Numbered from the stretch's first letter, positions 1 through 11,215 are shown. The stretch: 64,000 nucleotides of DNA from Deinandra increscens subsp. villosa (GCA_039602395.1 JBCNJP010000006.1:39829279-39893278); one strand, 5' to 3'. A program made the numbers and translations. Notes: a model not told the origin generated them from the letters alone.

Positions 1-2
1 AA

Positions 3-236
3 CAAGAAGAGGCCATAATCAAAGCTGGTAGGAAACAAAAACAGTGTCAGAACTGTCTTGAATATGGCCATTATTCAACTATATGTCCAGAATCTCCACA
101 GAAGAACAAGGGCGCTGAAACTGGTAACGAAGCAAATGTTGCCGAGAAGAACAGGAAGGGTAAAGGTGTAGAATCTACACGACAAAGCAACATTGTTAGA
201 TCATCTTCTCGGGTTTTGAGATCGTGTGTTAACTAA
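3..236 (+). CDS. C-terminal tail of a Mutator-like (MULE) transposase, partial
   Basis: The reading frame is open from base 3 to a TAA at 234-236; the rest of the gene lies left of the window. The visible 77 residues begin with a basic stretch and then a CX2CX4HX4C zinc knuckle (CQNCLEYGHYSTIC). A lysine-rich, low-complexity tail follows and ends in a basic RSSSRVLRS segment. A zinc knuckle at the extreme C-terminus after a SWIM domain is the usual architecture of MuDR/MURA-type transposases, but the catalytic DDE and SWIM parts are not visible, so the family call is inference. The same knuckle also occurs in Gag proteins; the absence of a protease frame downstream and the neighbouring MULE-type genes argue against that. 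A nuclear role in transposition would be expected. Confidence 0.55.
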   Translation, partial: QEEAIIKAGRKQKQCQNCLEYGHYSTICPESPQKNKGAETGNEANVAEKNRKGKGVESTRQSNIVRSSSRVLRSCVN

Positions 237-721
237 CAATGAACAATTTTTTTTCCGGGTTGTTTTGTTTTTTTACATAAAACCGTACGGGGTGTTCGGT
301 TTACACATGTGGGTTCCTCTAAAAATTGATGACGTTTTTTCCAATAACAGTTTTCAATATTAATCTTGTTTCCAGTATGTTTATTATACAGGTCATGATG
401 TCATCTTTACTTATTAAGTTTTTTTTGCTTTTTGCATATAAATGTGTTAGAATGTAAGTTACCACATATAGAAGTAATTTATATTTTTTACCATTTAATT
501 TTTTTTTGTGTTTTTATAAGGATACTCATGTTATATATGGATTACTCAATCATATATATGCATTCAAATTTTTCTGAAACATTCATACCAAAATTAAAAT
601 TACTTACAATGTTTTAGAATATATCTACTTAAACGTTAGTTAATATAAACGGAACATAAAACCAAAAAAAAAAAACCAAAAAGGAAAAAAAGAAAAGAAA
701 ATATAATAAAAACTAAACAAC
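237..721. other. AT-rich spacer after the transposase tail
   Basis: No supported gene. The stretch holds A/T runs and one GGTGTT word at about 291. It separates the convergent 3' ends of the transposase fragment and the minus-strand small gene, so both polyadenylation regions should lie here. Confidence 0.5.
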
Positions 722-1045
722 TTAACCGTCCACCGTCTTCACAATATCTTCAACCGCCATCTCCCTCTTCTTGTGCATGTTCTCCTCCATCTTTATTGCC
801 TCCTGCAATAAATTGTTGATTTCATCGTCCAATGCTTCCTGCTGCTCTAGGAAGGCAATTGTTTTTTCTTGACGTGGTGTTTTGGGGAGTATCATTGCCT
901 CCATCCTGGTTCTAGCGTCTGTAACCCCATTCATACCCGCCAAACAATGTAGCTTGATCAGGTATGTACATACTTGTTGATGCACAATGGAGACTTCTCC
1001 GTTGTGGTGTTTTAACATGATGTTCTTCACTTCTCTTTCTGCCAT
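722..1045 (-). CDS. small hypothetical MULE-associated protein, helical (107 aa)
   Basis: Intact 107-residue ORF. I do not recognise the family. The C-terminal half is rich in E, K, L and Q with heptad-like spacing (EQQEALDDEINNLLQEAIKM), suggesting a coiled coil; there is no signal peptide or membrane segment. A TATA-like box lies on the minus strand at 1141-1150, about 95 bases upstream of the ATG, which supports this start. It is transcribed away from the small gene at 2180, so the two form a head-to-head pair. A decayed relative sits at 22660-23049, where a D/Q-EI..(L)L....K.EEN pattern is conserved, again divergent from a second small gene. Two GGTGTT words (about 876 and 1006) fall inside the coding region. 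It may be an accessory protein of the transposon; function unknown. Confidence 0.55.
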   Translation of the reverse strand: MAEREVKNIMLKHHNGEVSIVHQQVCTYLIKLHCLAGMNGVTDARTRMEAMILPKTPRQEKTIAFLEQQEALDDEINNLLQEAIKMEENMHKKREMAVEDIVKTVDG

Positions 1046-1140
1046 TGTTGATGCACAGTGAAGATTGATTTTCCTTTTCTTTTTAGAATGGAGTGTTTTT
1101 ATGTAAATTGTTGTGGGGTAATGGCGTTTGTACAGCTTTG

Positions 1141-1150
1141 CTTATATAGG
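1141..1150 (-). promoter_or_regulatory. TATA-like box of the 722-1045 gene
   Basis: On the minus strand the sequence reads CCTATATAAG, about 95 bases before the ATG at 1045. The hAT element at 1165 inserted immediately upstream of it. Confidence 0.5.
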
Positions 1151-1164
1151 CAATGTGTAGTCGG

Positions 1165-1875
1165 TAGGGGTGTGCAAGAATCCGAAAAAACCGTCTCGAA
1201 ACCAAAATAACCGAAAAAACCAAACCCAAAAAAACCGAATCCAAATAGAACGGTTTTGGATTGAACTTTTCTAAAATCCAAAATTTCGGATCGGTTTCGG
1301 TTTTAGCTAAAAAGAAAATCCGAAAAAACCGAACCGATCCATTTAATTATTGAAGGTTTCAAATTAAAATTTTATTTATAATCATTAGGATCTTTGAGTC
1401 TTTATGATTGAATCATTATTCAACTTTAATTTTTATTTGAATGTCGTTTGAGTGTTTGAGATTAAATCTTTAAGGATTTGTTTATTTTGGATTGTTATGC
1501 AACATTATGGATCCTCGAGTCTTTGATATTAAATCGTTAAGGATTTGTTTGAATGTATATGTTTGAGACTGAATCATTTTGCAATGTTATGGATTTTAAA
1601 GTTTTATTTTGAATGCTATTAGTAGTCAATTAATCTATAATTAAAAAAAAAGTAGACCCAAATTTAATATTATTAGTTTTTTTTTTCAGCCCAAATATTT
1701 ATATGGATTTGAATCCGAAAAAAAAACGAATCCAAACCGTAAAAATCCAAAAACCGAAATCCAGGAAACAGAAAAAACTGAATCCGAATGGATTTGAAAA
1801 CTGTAAAAACCGAAGTTTGGTTTTGGATTCGGTTTTAGCCAAAATCCGATCCAAACCGATCCGTGCACACCCCTA
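1165..1875. mobile_element. 711-bp hAT-type MITE with exact 8-bp target duplication
   Basis: The ends are TAGGGGTGTGCA and its inverted copy TGCACACCCCTA. They are flanked by a perfect 8-bp duplication GTAGTCGG (1157-1164 and 1876-1883), the hallmark of hAT transposition. The subterminal parts are rich in repeated AATCCGAAAA / CCGAACC words in inverted orientation. No coding capacity. It sits inside the shared promoter region of two divergent small genes; without it the two start codons would be about 416 bases apart. Confidence 0.9.
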
Positions 1876-2086
1876 GTAGTCGGTGTTTTAACCGAGGCAA
1901 GGTCAAGTCGGCGTATTAAATATGACGGTAAACGAGGCGAAACTTTTTAGATTCCCGTCTGGCTGTCATTATTACGCGCCTTTTTGATTAATATTTTTAA
2001 TTAGATTTTTATTTTTTGTTGACGGTTGTATGACGTTTCGTTATCTTTTCTCGAGACTCATGAGTATCCGAGACTCATTATGCCCA

Positions 2087-2092
2087 TATAAA
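2087..2092 (+). promoter_or_regulatory. TATA-like box of the 2180-2497 gene
   Basis: TATAAA about 90 bases before the ATG at 2180, with a duplicated CGAGACTCAT word just upstream (about 2051-2078). Confidence 0.5.
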
Positions 2093-2179
2093 CAGTCTTA
2101 GGGTTAGGCTTTTTCATCACATCGCCACCATCTCAAAATCTTTTATTTCCCTACACAAATCAACTTCTTTTACTCATCC

Positions 2180-2497
2180 ATGGCGTCTTCATCATCTCCA
2201 GATTCCGGCAAGATCGATATTTTCGACATTGTTTTAAAACAGTACAAGATCGACCAACAGATGATGAAAAATCTTATATCCACAAGAGATCTGATTAAAG
2301 CGTCAGACGATGTCCGCAATCAAGTCAAAGGACTTCTATCTGATCTCCCCGCAAGCAGTGTCAGGAACCGCGCCATTGAGCACAAAATTGATGAGAAGAT
2401 TGAAGATCAGCAGCTTATGGATCTCATATCAAAGATAATCAAGAAAACTATTGCCTCGGAGGAGTTGAAGATGGACTTCATGAAGTCATTATCTTAG
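2180..2497 (+). CDS. small hypothetical MULE-associated protein (MASSSSP type, 105 aa)
   Basis: Intact 105-residue ORF that begins MASSSSPDSGK, then a charged, probably all-helical body without cysteines, and ends at MKSLS. I do not recognise a named domain. The start is supported by a TATA-like box 90 bases upstream. It is the plus-strand half of a head-to-head pair with the gene at 722-1045. A distant, decayed counterpart at 23421-23765 keeps the SSSSP start and a similar D/E-rich IEDQQLMDLI-like segment, in the same arrangement. Because the pair recurs beside MULE material I infer an accessory role for the transposon, but no function can be assigned. Confidence 0.55.
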   Translation: MASSSSPDSGKIDIFDIVLKQYKIDQQMMKNLISTRDLIKASDDVRNQVKGLLSDLPASSVRNRAIEHKIDEKIEDQQLMDLISKIIKKTIASEELKMDFMKSLS

Positions 2498-2932
2498 TTT
2501 TTTTAAGTTTTTTTGTATGGGTTTTCTTTTGTTTCAGGTCATGGTGTTTTTTCTATCTTCATATGTATGATGTTTTTGAAATATTATCTATGATAAATAT
2601 TTATGTTAGTATTAAATTCAATGTTTTTTTTATCTATCTTATATGTGAGATGTATGTTTTTTAGATTTGGTGTAAGGTAATTATTAGATTACCTTACAGT
2701 AAATTAATAGCAACTTTTTATTTATTTAATGCAATATTAAATAAATATATTATGAAAAAAAGTTCATTCATAGACCTAATCTAAATTACAAGATTTCAAA
2801 TTAGTTAACCAAATAAACATGACCAGGTTGTAATAATAAAACATTAATTAAGAGTTTCGTGATAAAAACAAACCAAATAGGATGATGTTTTAATACCATG
2901 GTGTTTTTCAAAGTCATTTTTGAAATTAAATG
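2498..2932. other. AT-rich spacer between convergent 3' ends
   Basis: No gene. It contains GGTGTT words at about 2542 and 2900 and AT-rich sequence where both flanking transcripts would end. Confidence 0.5.
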
Positions 2933-5900
2933 TCATGCAATATTTTCTGCAATCCTAGCCTCGATCTGTTCATTAGCTATTTGGTGCAGACCACGTTTGA
3001 CATCTGTAGGTAATTTCAGATATTTCTTCATATCTTTGATCACAGCCTCTTTGTGCCTGTTTGCCGGGTGCAAAAGCATCTTTGCTGTGTACTTTATCCT
3101 CAGCCTATTTAGCCGTCTTTGTTGAACTTGGCCCTCCTCAAACAAACCAGATTCCCAACCGGCCACACCTGTACCAAAATACGTTTCTAGGTGCCTCATA
3201 ACAAAAACACCGCAGTCTATAACGTTAAAATTTGTACGCCAAGGCATCTCTAATCTAACAACCCCCAAATTCCTAATCTTATATCCGCTTGGATGATTCA
3301 TACTTATCAAGTATGCTGCGAATGCATCTCTCTGTTACAAAAAACAAATAAATGTCATTTTTTTTAAAGTTTTTATTCTTTACATGTTAAATAAAAAAAA
3401 TAATTGTTCTAAGGAGTTTACCAATTTTTCAGGCCACAATTCATATTTTTATGATACTGGCATGTCCGGTTGTTTCGCACTGTAATCAATCAACTCAACG
3501 GTGTTTTTTTCTAGATTAAAATTCAATATGTAATAGTGGTTACCCTTTATCACAGGCATCATCAGCAAATTGTATTCATTGATGCTTTTCGCCTCAACGC
3601 CATTTAAAACCCTTGTCATATGATAATTGAACTGCTTGTTACGTTCCTCTTCTGGCTTAAGAAAGTGGTCTCTGTGCTGTATTATTATTAATTTTTTTTT
3701 TCATTTTGTAAGTAACACCACGGTAAGCCAAGAGATTAATTACTTTTAATTCAACAAGCTATGGCGTTTTTAAAGTGAAACTTACAATCATAATCTCGGT
3801 GCAGAACAGTCGCTTCATTGTTTGTTCAACCTTGAACTTCTCCTCAAAATTCAGAATCTGTGTCCATGTTTGTATATTGTTGTTATGGACATAATGCCTA
3901 GGTTTCATGCTCTCAAACACAACCCTCCAAACCATCGATCTCCCCGGCATTAAGAACAATACATCCTTGAATTGTAATTAAAAAACCAAAAAAAAAAAAA
4001 AGAAAATTAAAAATTAGTAAGTCGTTCTAAATGTTTTTATTTAAAACAAATGGTGTTTTACGCTTACATTACATCACCATGAGCTGAGTATATGCAGTTC
4101 ACATCCTCTCTATAGTTGTTGTTTTATATTCTATGTTTACACATTCATTTACATACGGTGTTGTTACCGCCTCCATCAGTGCTGTTATACTCTTTGATAC
4201 TTTACCCACACCCACATCACCCTCTACCCGTAACGACTTAACCGATGCTTCTGTAGTTTGCTCAACAGTTGGTATTTTTCTCTTTTCTCCTGCCTGTAGG
4301 AAAGTGTTGTTCTTTATCAGACTATCTATATCTGGTGTAGGCACTTTTGATTCATTATTTTTCTTCATTGTCTCTTTTTCCATTTTCTCAATTTCTTCTA
4401 AATAACCTTGACTGTACTGTGGTTTGGTCGGTGTCAGATGTAGTGGAACCTTTTCAGAAACCTCACACGGTGTGGACTCAAACACTGCTTTACCTGGTGT
4501 AGCATCAAACACTGGGTTAGCGAGTGTCTTGTCAGATAATGGTTTACCGGGGGTAAGATCAAACACTGGTATTCCTGGTATGGTGTCAAACACTGGTTTG
4601 CATGACCTACCATCAAATGCTGACTCATCTGGGGTGTTGATGACCACCGGTTTAACCACCGTAGTGCCAAATAATGGTTTTGTTACAACAGAACATGTCA
4701 TGTTCGGCTTATTGCCATGTGGTGTTATTTCGTCAACGCCCAAGTCAAAAGAAGGTATGCTTAATTGGATGTTTTCAGGCCTTCCATCTTATTCCAGCCG
4801 TTCCTTTTCAGCCTCTTCAAATCTTTTATCAATTGAAGACATAAACGAGTCGTTGAACTGTGTATGTTGGCTGCTATCATTTTTTTGTCCCATGTTCTCA
4901 GGTGCAGCTTTGTCGGTAGCAACAAGAGTTTCAAGCTTCATAATCACTCTGAACATCTCTTTTTCTGACCCATCATCCATGTCTTTTTTTCTCTTGATGA
5001 TGTATTTGAATATTTTATCATCAATTGTCCATTTGGCAACCTCATTCTCATCCCATTCATCGTCTTTTTTATCAGTTGGTACACTAGCATCCAATGTGGT
5101 ACCATTCGGCACATCTTTGTTAGTGGCGTTTTCAACATGATCACCCATTCCCGCCTCATCACCAACAACCTTCTTACCTGTTTCAGTAATCAAATGGTTC
5201 CATTCATTCACCTTCGCCCGAATGTGCTTGTTTCCAGGATAATTTGTAAGTGCATGTTCAAACAATGCTGACACATTCTTGAAACAACCTGTAAACTCTT
5301 TCATCCCATCTGTTATCTGAGTAAGCAACACCTGCATGGAATTTTTAAAAAATATAACACAGGATTGTGGTTTTTTTTTGTTAAAGTAAATACAAAAAAA
5401 ATAACACCAAAACAAATATGATATATCAAAATCTTACGTCCGATAGATCAGGATCAATATGGTGCTCGCCAGAATCCTGGTTTAGCAACAACTCATCATC
5501 ATTTGTTTCTGCATCATTAGATTCATAATCTACTTCATAAGGATTGGCAACATATTCTTCATCACTTATTTGTTTTTCACCTAGATCTTCTGCACCTTTA
5601 TTACATTCACCTGGCATTTGTGGTGTTAGTATCGACATTTTCAAATGGTTGCCAGATGGTGACACATCACAACACGAAATAAATTTTGTAAATTCTTCGC
5701 TTTCTTTCCATAATCTTATTATTTCACCCTCTTGTATTGGATCATTATACATACCATGTTTATACATATCATCCACATTTTTGTATGCTGCGGGATCTTG
5801 TTCCGTGGTGGCTTTCTCAATCGGTTCGATGACTTTAACAGTTTGATGATCAGGTTGAGAACATTCCTCAGTGGTGTCTTCTGTTCATCACCCTCACATC

Positions 5901-7770
5901 TTATGTTTTCAGTGTGTTCGCCATCCTCATTCATCATTTCCTCGGTTATGTCGTTCTTCACACCTACTCCTTCCTGCTCTTTATCACTTACCGATGTTGT
6001 TGATCGTTTCATCTTGCTTGGTAATGTCCTATCTAGAGATTTGAATAACCAATTTTCACACCTAACAAGCTGGTTTCTGTGTATGTAACGTATGTAGTCG
6101 TCAACTTCACCTGATTTTGATTTTTGGTTTGTGTCGTACACCATTGCCATCTGAGATTTTATATCAAAACAAGCCAGAAGTTAGTGCTATTGTTTTTAAA
6201 CATATAATTAGTTTTTAAGTAGTAAGGCTATAAATATGGTGTTTTTATTACCGCTAGGATCAACAGGGATCCATTGAAACGCATTTCTGGTTTATCGGCC
6301 CTCCACTTTGACTTTGTCTTCTTTAGGCAGTCTATCAGGTAATCACACACTGATATTCGCATTTGGTGTTATTGCATGCAGAAAACCCTGGTTTACAGTG
6401 CTGTTATCGTCTGTTCTTCCCATCACCGTCATAACTGCCACCAAGAAATTCAACAGAAACAATCGACCACTGTCTTGTCTACGTGTAATCCTCTAAAAAA
6501 ACCAAGTACATATGGCCTAGATACCCACAGTTCCATCTTGAATTAGCCTCGCCATTCAGCGACTACAGGAAATTTGATGTTTGTTCTCTTTTCAATCACC
6601 TTTGTCGTCCCTATTGGCACTCCCAATAACTTATTAACTAACTGTGGTTTTATTTTAACACTTCTTTGTCCCAAACACAACACACTTGTTTCTTCATTAT
6701 AGTTCTGTAACAGCCAATAACCTTGATTTAATCCTATTACCCTCCAACGGATGGTACTTGTTGGGTATCAAAGGCACAGATGGTGTGATTACGGCAGATG
6801 GTGTTTCATTTGTCTTCTTTGTATTTGGTCTTTTTGATACAAAATCAGAGTCATCGCTTTCAGCATCACTCATTCCCTTCACAACTTTTGACTTCGTTTT
6901 CCGCTTACTTCCTATTTTTTTACGAACAAATATACTGTCATCATATGAACTACAACCTTCAAAGTCCGCATTTACACCCACAGTTGTTATGGTGTCATTT
7001 ATGTAGAAGTAGAAAGTAGAAATTATTAATCAGAGTATCCAGCAGTTCATTATAATATGGCGCACCTGAGTCACCCATATCCAATACAATTGGTGTTTGT
7101 GATGTGTTTGTGTATTTAAATGAAGTTTTCTTTGCTATACGGGAGCTTTTTCGCTTGCCTCACCCTAATTTTATGTATAAAGAGAAAATTATAAACAAGG
7201 GCAAACAACTTCAACTCCATGATTTACACACCATATCACCTATCCCAAATGAAAATAGTATAAAACTAGACTCCATAAACAACCACATAATCATTCTAGT
7301 AAACAGGCGAATAATGGCAAAGTAACACCATTTGAACAGAACGCATGAATACATATCCCAAATCGCTTTTAATATCTTTTGATCACAAACAATCTAAAAT
7401 TCTACTTACCAAGAAATGTGAATCTCAGAAATGTGTTTTTCATTTGGGTACATTAACATCAAAAATAAAACCCTAGCATACAAATCCTCATACGAAATTG
7501 TGTATACTTCTAATCATATTAAACACCGCAATGAGTAAATTTAAACAATAAGAAACATAATACACCTTTTATAGCGATTGATTTCCTCCTACTCTTCGTT
7601 CCAACACTCACTTCTTCATCGTCTTCCTCTTTTATATTCGCTGTAACACAGTTAATAGGAGAAATTATACGCCAAAGAAACTACGAACAATTTAGAATCC
7701 TAATACCATACGATTAACAGTAAATCAACACCGAAAACTTACTTTGGTGTTTTTTGAGATTTGCCGCCAT
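2933..7770 (-). pseudogene. MULE-borne Ulp1-like (C48) cysteine protease gene, decayed, multi-exon (copy 1)
   Basis: Read on the minus strand from an ATG at 7770 (MAANLKKHQ) to a stop at 2933. Recognisable blocks: an acidic-serine exon (DFEGCSSYDD, about 6985); a DUF1985-like mobile-domain exon (about 6250-6980); charged linkers (5426-6150 and 4789-5333); a TP-rich repeat block (4099-4743); and the Ulp1 core. The core shows the C48 triad: His in NHYYIL (3536-3538), Asp in ELIDYS (3485-3487), Cys in DCGVF (3212-3214). Ulp1 proteases cleave SUMO-type conjugates in the nucleus; MULE versions are of unknown purpose. Damage: a TAA at 3449-3451 between Asp and Cys, a ~125-bp deletion in the mobile-domain exon relative to copy 2 (near 6715), a ~10-bp deletion near 6346, and a frame change near 5750. 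Introns are inferred from GT/AG context. GGTGTT words occur throughout. Confidence 0.75.
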
Positions 7771-8103
7771 CGTCGCCTTGATTATAATCATATATCGTCA
7801 AATGATTTTGTTGAATCTTTTACGGTTTATGGGAGCTGATTTTTCGGTTCAGTGGTTTTGCGTTTGCGTTTTTGAATTTGAATTTTTTAAAGCGAAATAA
7901 ACAAAATTAAATGAATGCGGACTATTTTGCCATCACAGACACTCGTCCATCATGTTTGCGCGCAGAATTTGTGAAAAAATTACACAATACACCCCTGTTT
8001 TATCACATCCGTTGATCATGATAGATTATCCAGATCCGACGCTCCAGGGACGTCCGCAATGGATGTAGGATTTTTTAGGGATGTAGCCTAACTTCACTCT
8101 ATA
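7771..8103. repeat. terminal region of the first Ulp1-MULE
   Basis: No gene. Read inward on the minus strand from about 8100, the sequence starts with GAGTGAAGTTAGGCTACATC. The same end occurs at 19912 next to the second Ulp1 copy (GAGTGGAGTTAGGCTACATC), so this marks the element end. A (TA)n tract follows directly, as for most elements here. Confidence 0.6.
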
Positions 8104-8111
8104 TATATATA

Positions 8112-8686
8112 GGGGATGGATATAATGAAAACCTCTTTGAGTTGGAAAAACCGTGGAAACAACCACAAAACGATTTTTTTTGTCTTTAAAATTTTTGTAG
8201 TGATTATATGCGTTAATACAAGCCCTATGGTGAAAAAAAATCAAAAAAAACGCATAGCAGTTTTTTTTAAAAATAAATTCCAAAATCTGACGTTACGTCA
8301 TGTTACATATGTAACATTTACCTGTTACATATGTAAAATGCCTTGTTACATATCCGAAATCTGTAAATAAATTTTTTTTAAAAATCTCCAGGCGCTTTTT
8401 TTTTTCACCAAAACCATAAAAAATGAATGTAGAATCTATAAAAAATACATTTAAAAAAATAAGAAATTTTAAATGTCTTTTTAGGTCGGTTAACTTCTTT
8501 TTACAAAAAAATTGGTTCTTAAATATTTTTTTTAAAAAAAAATTACTTGGCGTTTTTTTTTTCTTTCATAAAGGGTGTTTTTTTATGTTAGAGAGTCACC
8601 ATAAAAAAATCAGAACAAAAAACAATTTTTTTGCTTAGTTTTCACGGTTTTTCTAACTCGGAGAGGTTTTCATTTTATCCTTCTCC
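8112..8686. mobile_element. 575-bp MITE with ~45-bp inverted ends, in (TA)n
   Basis: Left end GGGGATGGATATAATGAAAA and the inverse of the right end, GGAGAAGGATAAAATGAAAA, continue to match for about 45 bases. Both ends abut (TA)n. Internally it carries the palindrome GTTACATATGTAAC near 8302 and A/T runs. The element at 11273-11471 has the same ends. No coding capacity. Confidence 0.75.
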
Positions 8687-8703
8687 TATATATATATATA
8701 TAT

Positions 8704-9367
8704 GGGATGAAACTATTATTTACCTTAATTGTAGACCCCTTAAAAATTGTAAACCATGGAGTCCCCCATATTGTTCTATAAAACTCACTAAAAATTATAA
8801 AACTCATTGCCGTTGAATTTGTTTTTTTTATGCCAGAAGTTTTTTAAAAATAAAAAAGAAAACCTAGAAAGTTGTTGGAGATACTAAAATATAACTGTTG
8901 TTAAAAAAGTTAAATTTTTTTATAAAACTCACTAAAAATTATAAAAGTCATTGTTGAGTTTTAAAACTCACTTTTATGTTTAAAGCTCACTACAACTTTT
9001 ATAATTGAGTTCTATAAAACTCATTGGAAATTATAATACTCAATAGAAATTATAAAACTCACTCTTAAGTTTAAAACTCACCGTTGCGTTTAAAAGTCAT
9101 TGTTTTTAAAACTCACCACAACTTTAAAAATCGGCGTTTTATAAAACTAACTGAAAGCTATAATTTCAAATTAAGAACATAAAAAATAATGAAAAGGTAA
9201 AAGCATTAGAAATAAACTCTAAATTAAAATATAAAGAAAAGAAATATGACAAAATAAAAAATAAAAAAACAAACGAAATTCAACAGCAACGAGTTTTATA
9301 AATTTTAGTGAGTTTTATATAAAAAATACAGGGTCTACATTTTTTAAGGGGTATACAATGAACTTTT

Positions 9368-9369
<2 letters not shown>
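8704..9369. mobile_element. non-autonomous element with AAAACTCA words, in (TA)n
   Basis: Bounded by (TA)n on both sides. Near the left end it has GTAGACCCCTTAAAAATTG, mirrored near the right end by a GGGTCTACATTTTTTAAGGG stretch. The interior repeats TATAAAACTCACT / AAAACTCATTG words in both orientations. It is related to the element at 11518-11989. The exact ends are less certain than for its neighbours. Confidence 0.55.

Positions 9370-9370
<1 letters not shown>

Positions 9371-9417
<47 letters not shown>
9371..9417. repeat. (TA)n microsatellite
   Basis: Uninterrupted TA dinucleotides separating two MITEs. Confidence 0.95.
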
Positions 9418-9420
<3 letters not shown>

Positions 9421-9620
9421 GGGGAAGGATCTTGTGAAAACCCTTTATATTGCGAAAACGCGAAAACCAATATTAAAACCTACATAACTTCTTCATACGT
9501 TAATTTTAAAACTTTTGGTGCAAATTTAAAAAAAAAATATTAACGTATGAGGAAGTTATAGAGGTTTTAATATTTGTTTTCGTGTTTTCGCAATAACATC
9601 TTGTTTTTATTTGATCCTTC

Positions 9621-9623
<3 letters not shown>
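9421..9623. mobile_element. 203-bp GGGGAAGGATC-type MITE (chimeric ends)
   Basis: Starts GGGGAAGGATCTTGTGAAAA and ends with GATCCTTCCCC, between (TA)n tracts. Its left ~80 bases nearly match the left end of the element at 10441, while its right ~65 bases match the right end of the element at 9668. It looks like a deletion or recombination product of those two types. Confidence 0.7.
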
Positions 9624-9667
<44 letters not shown>

Positions 9668-9670
<3 letters not shown>

Positions 9671-10428
9671 GAAGGATCAAATAAAAACAAGCTTTTATTG
9701 CGAAAACACGAAAACAAATATTAAAACCTCTATAACTTTTTAATACGTTAATATTTTTATAAAAAAATTGCACCAAAATCCTTAAAATTATGTTATCTTT
9801 AGTTCTGGAAAAAAATAAAAATAAAATCAATTTTTTATTAAAATTATTGTTGCACAGGTGCAATGAATTTTTTATTATTATTATTGCACATATGCAATAA
9901 TATTAAAACCTTTATAACTTTTTCATATGTTAAATTTTTTTATAAAAAATTACACCATAAATCTTATAATTCTGTTATCTTTAATTCTGGAGAAAAGTAA
10001 CAAAAAATTCAATGTTTTTTTTATTTTTTTATTATTTCACATGTGCAATAAAAATTTATTATTGCACATGTGCAATTATATTAAAACCTCTATAACTTTT
10101 TTCATACGTTAATATTTTTGATAAAAAATTATACTATAGATCTTATAATTATGTTATCTTTAATTCAGGAAAAAATTTAAAAAAAATTAATGTTTTTTTG
10201 TTAATATTGCACACGTGTAATATAATTAACACGTATTATTGCACATAATTAAAAAATCACAAAATTTTATGTGTTTAATTTTTTTTCCCAGAATTAAAGG
10301 TGACATAATTTTAAGACTTCTGGTGCAAATTTTTTAAAAAAATATTATCGTATGAGGAAGTTATAGAGGTTTTAATATTTGTTTTCGTGTTTTCGCAATA
10401 ACATCTTGTTTTTATTTGATCCTTCCCC
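9668..10428. mobile_element. 761-bp GGGGAAGGATC-type MITE
   Basis: Inverted ends GGGGAAGGATCAAATAAAAA / TTTTTATTTGATCCTTCCCC flanked by (TA)n. The interior repeats TATTAAAACCTCTATAACTT-like blocks and TTGCACATGTGCAA-like palindromic words. No coding capacity. Confidence 0.8.
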
Positions 10429-10440
10429 TATATATATATA

Positions 10441-11215
10441 GGGGAAGGATCCTGCGAAAACCCTTTATATTGCGAAAACGCGAAAACCAATATTAAAACC
10501 TACATAACTTCTTCATACGTTAATGTTTTTTCATAAAATTAACGCCAAATGTCTTAGAATTACGTTATCTTCATTTCTGGAAACAAATATTAAAAAAAAT
10601 AACGGTTTTCTTCCGTGTGATACACATGTGTATCATCATCATTACTACTGCACAAAAAACGAATTATCATGTGTAAAAACACTCCTTATTTTAAAAACAT
10701 GTTAAAAATACTAAAAAATTTATGGTACTAATGATAATGAAACATAGTGCACATGTGCAACATATAATTTTAAAAAGTTATAAAGTGTTATTTTTTTCAT
10801 TAAATATAAAGATAACATAACTATAAGACTTATGGTGAAATTTTCCTTTTAAAACTAGTAATGTATACCACATATATGAGGTTTTTTTTGGTGTGGTACA
10901 CATGTGCATCATTAAAAAAAACACAAAAAATTAAAAGAAATATAACACATATGGTGCGTCTTAGAGAAAACAAATATTAAGTCATACTAAAGTTTGAGTT
11001 TTTTTTTTGTGGTACACATGTGTATCACACAAAAAAAATAATTAATAAAAAAAGCGTTAACTTTTTATTTTTTGTTTTATTGAATTAAAGATAACATAAT
11101 TATAAGACTTTTGATGAAAATTTTTAAAAAATGTATTAACGTATGAAAAAGTTATGTTGGTTTTAAGATGGTTTTCGCGTTTTCGCAATATATATGCGTT
11201 TTCGCATGATCCTTT

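Noticed and set aside
1099..1868. Phe/Gly-rich small ORFs on the minus strand
   Set aside because: Read-outs of repeated words in the hAT MITE.
4133..5140. Plus-strand ORFs of 90 and 238 codons opposite the Ulp1 gene
   Set aside because: Antisense shadows of the TP-rich and linker parts of the minus-strand gene; no domain and no promoter evidence.
9567..9863. ORF with an IYIYIY run
   Set aside because: Translation of a (TA)n array; same for 21707-21907.
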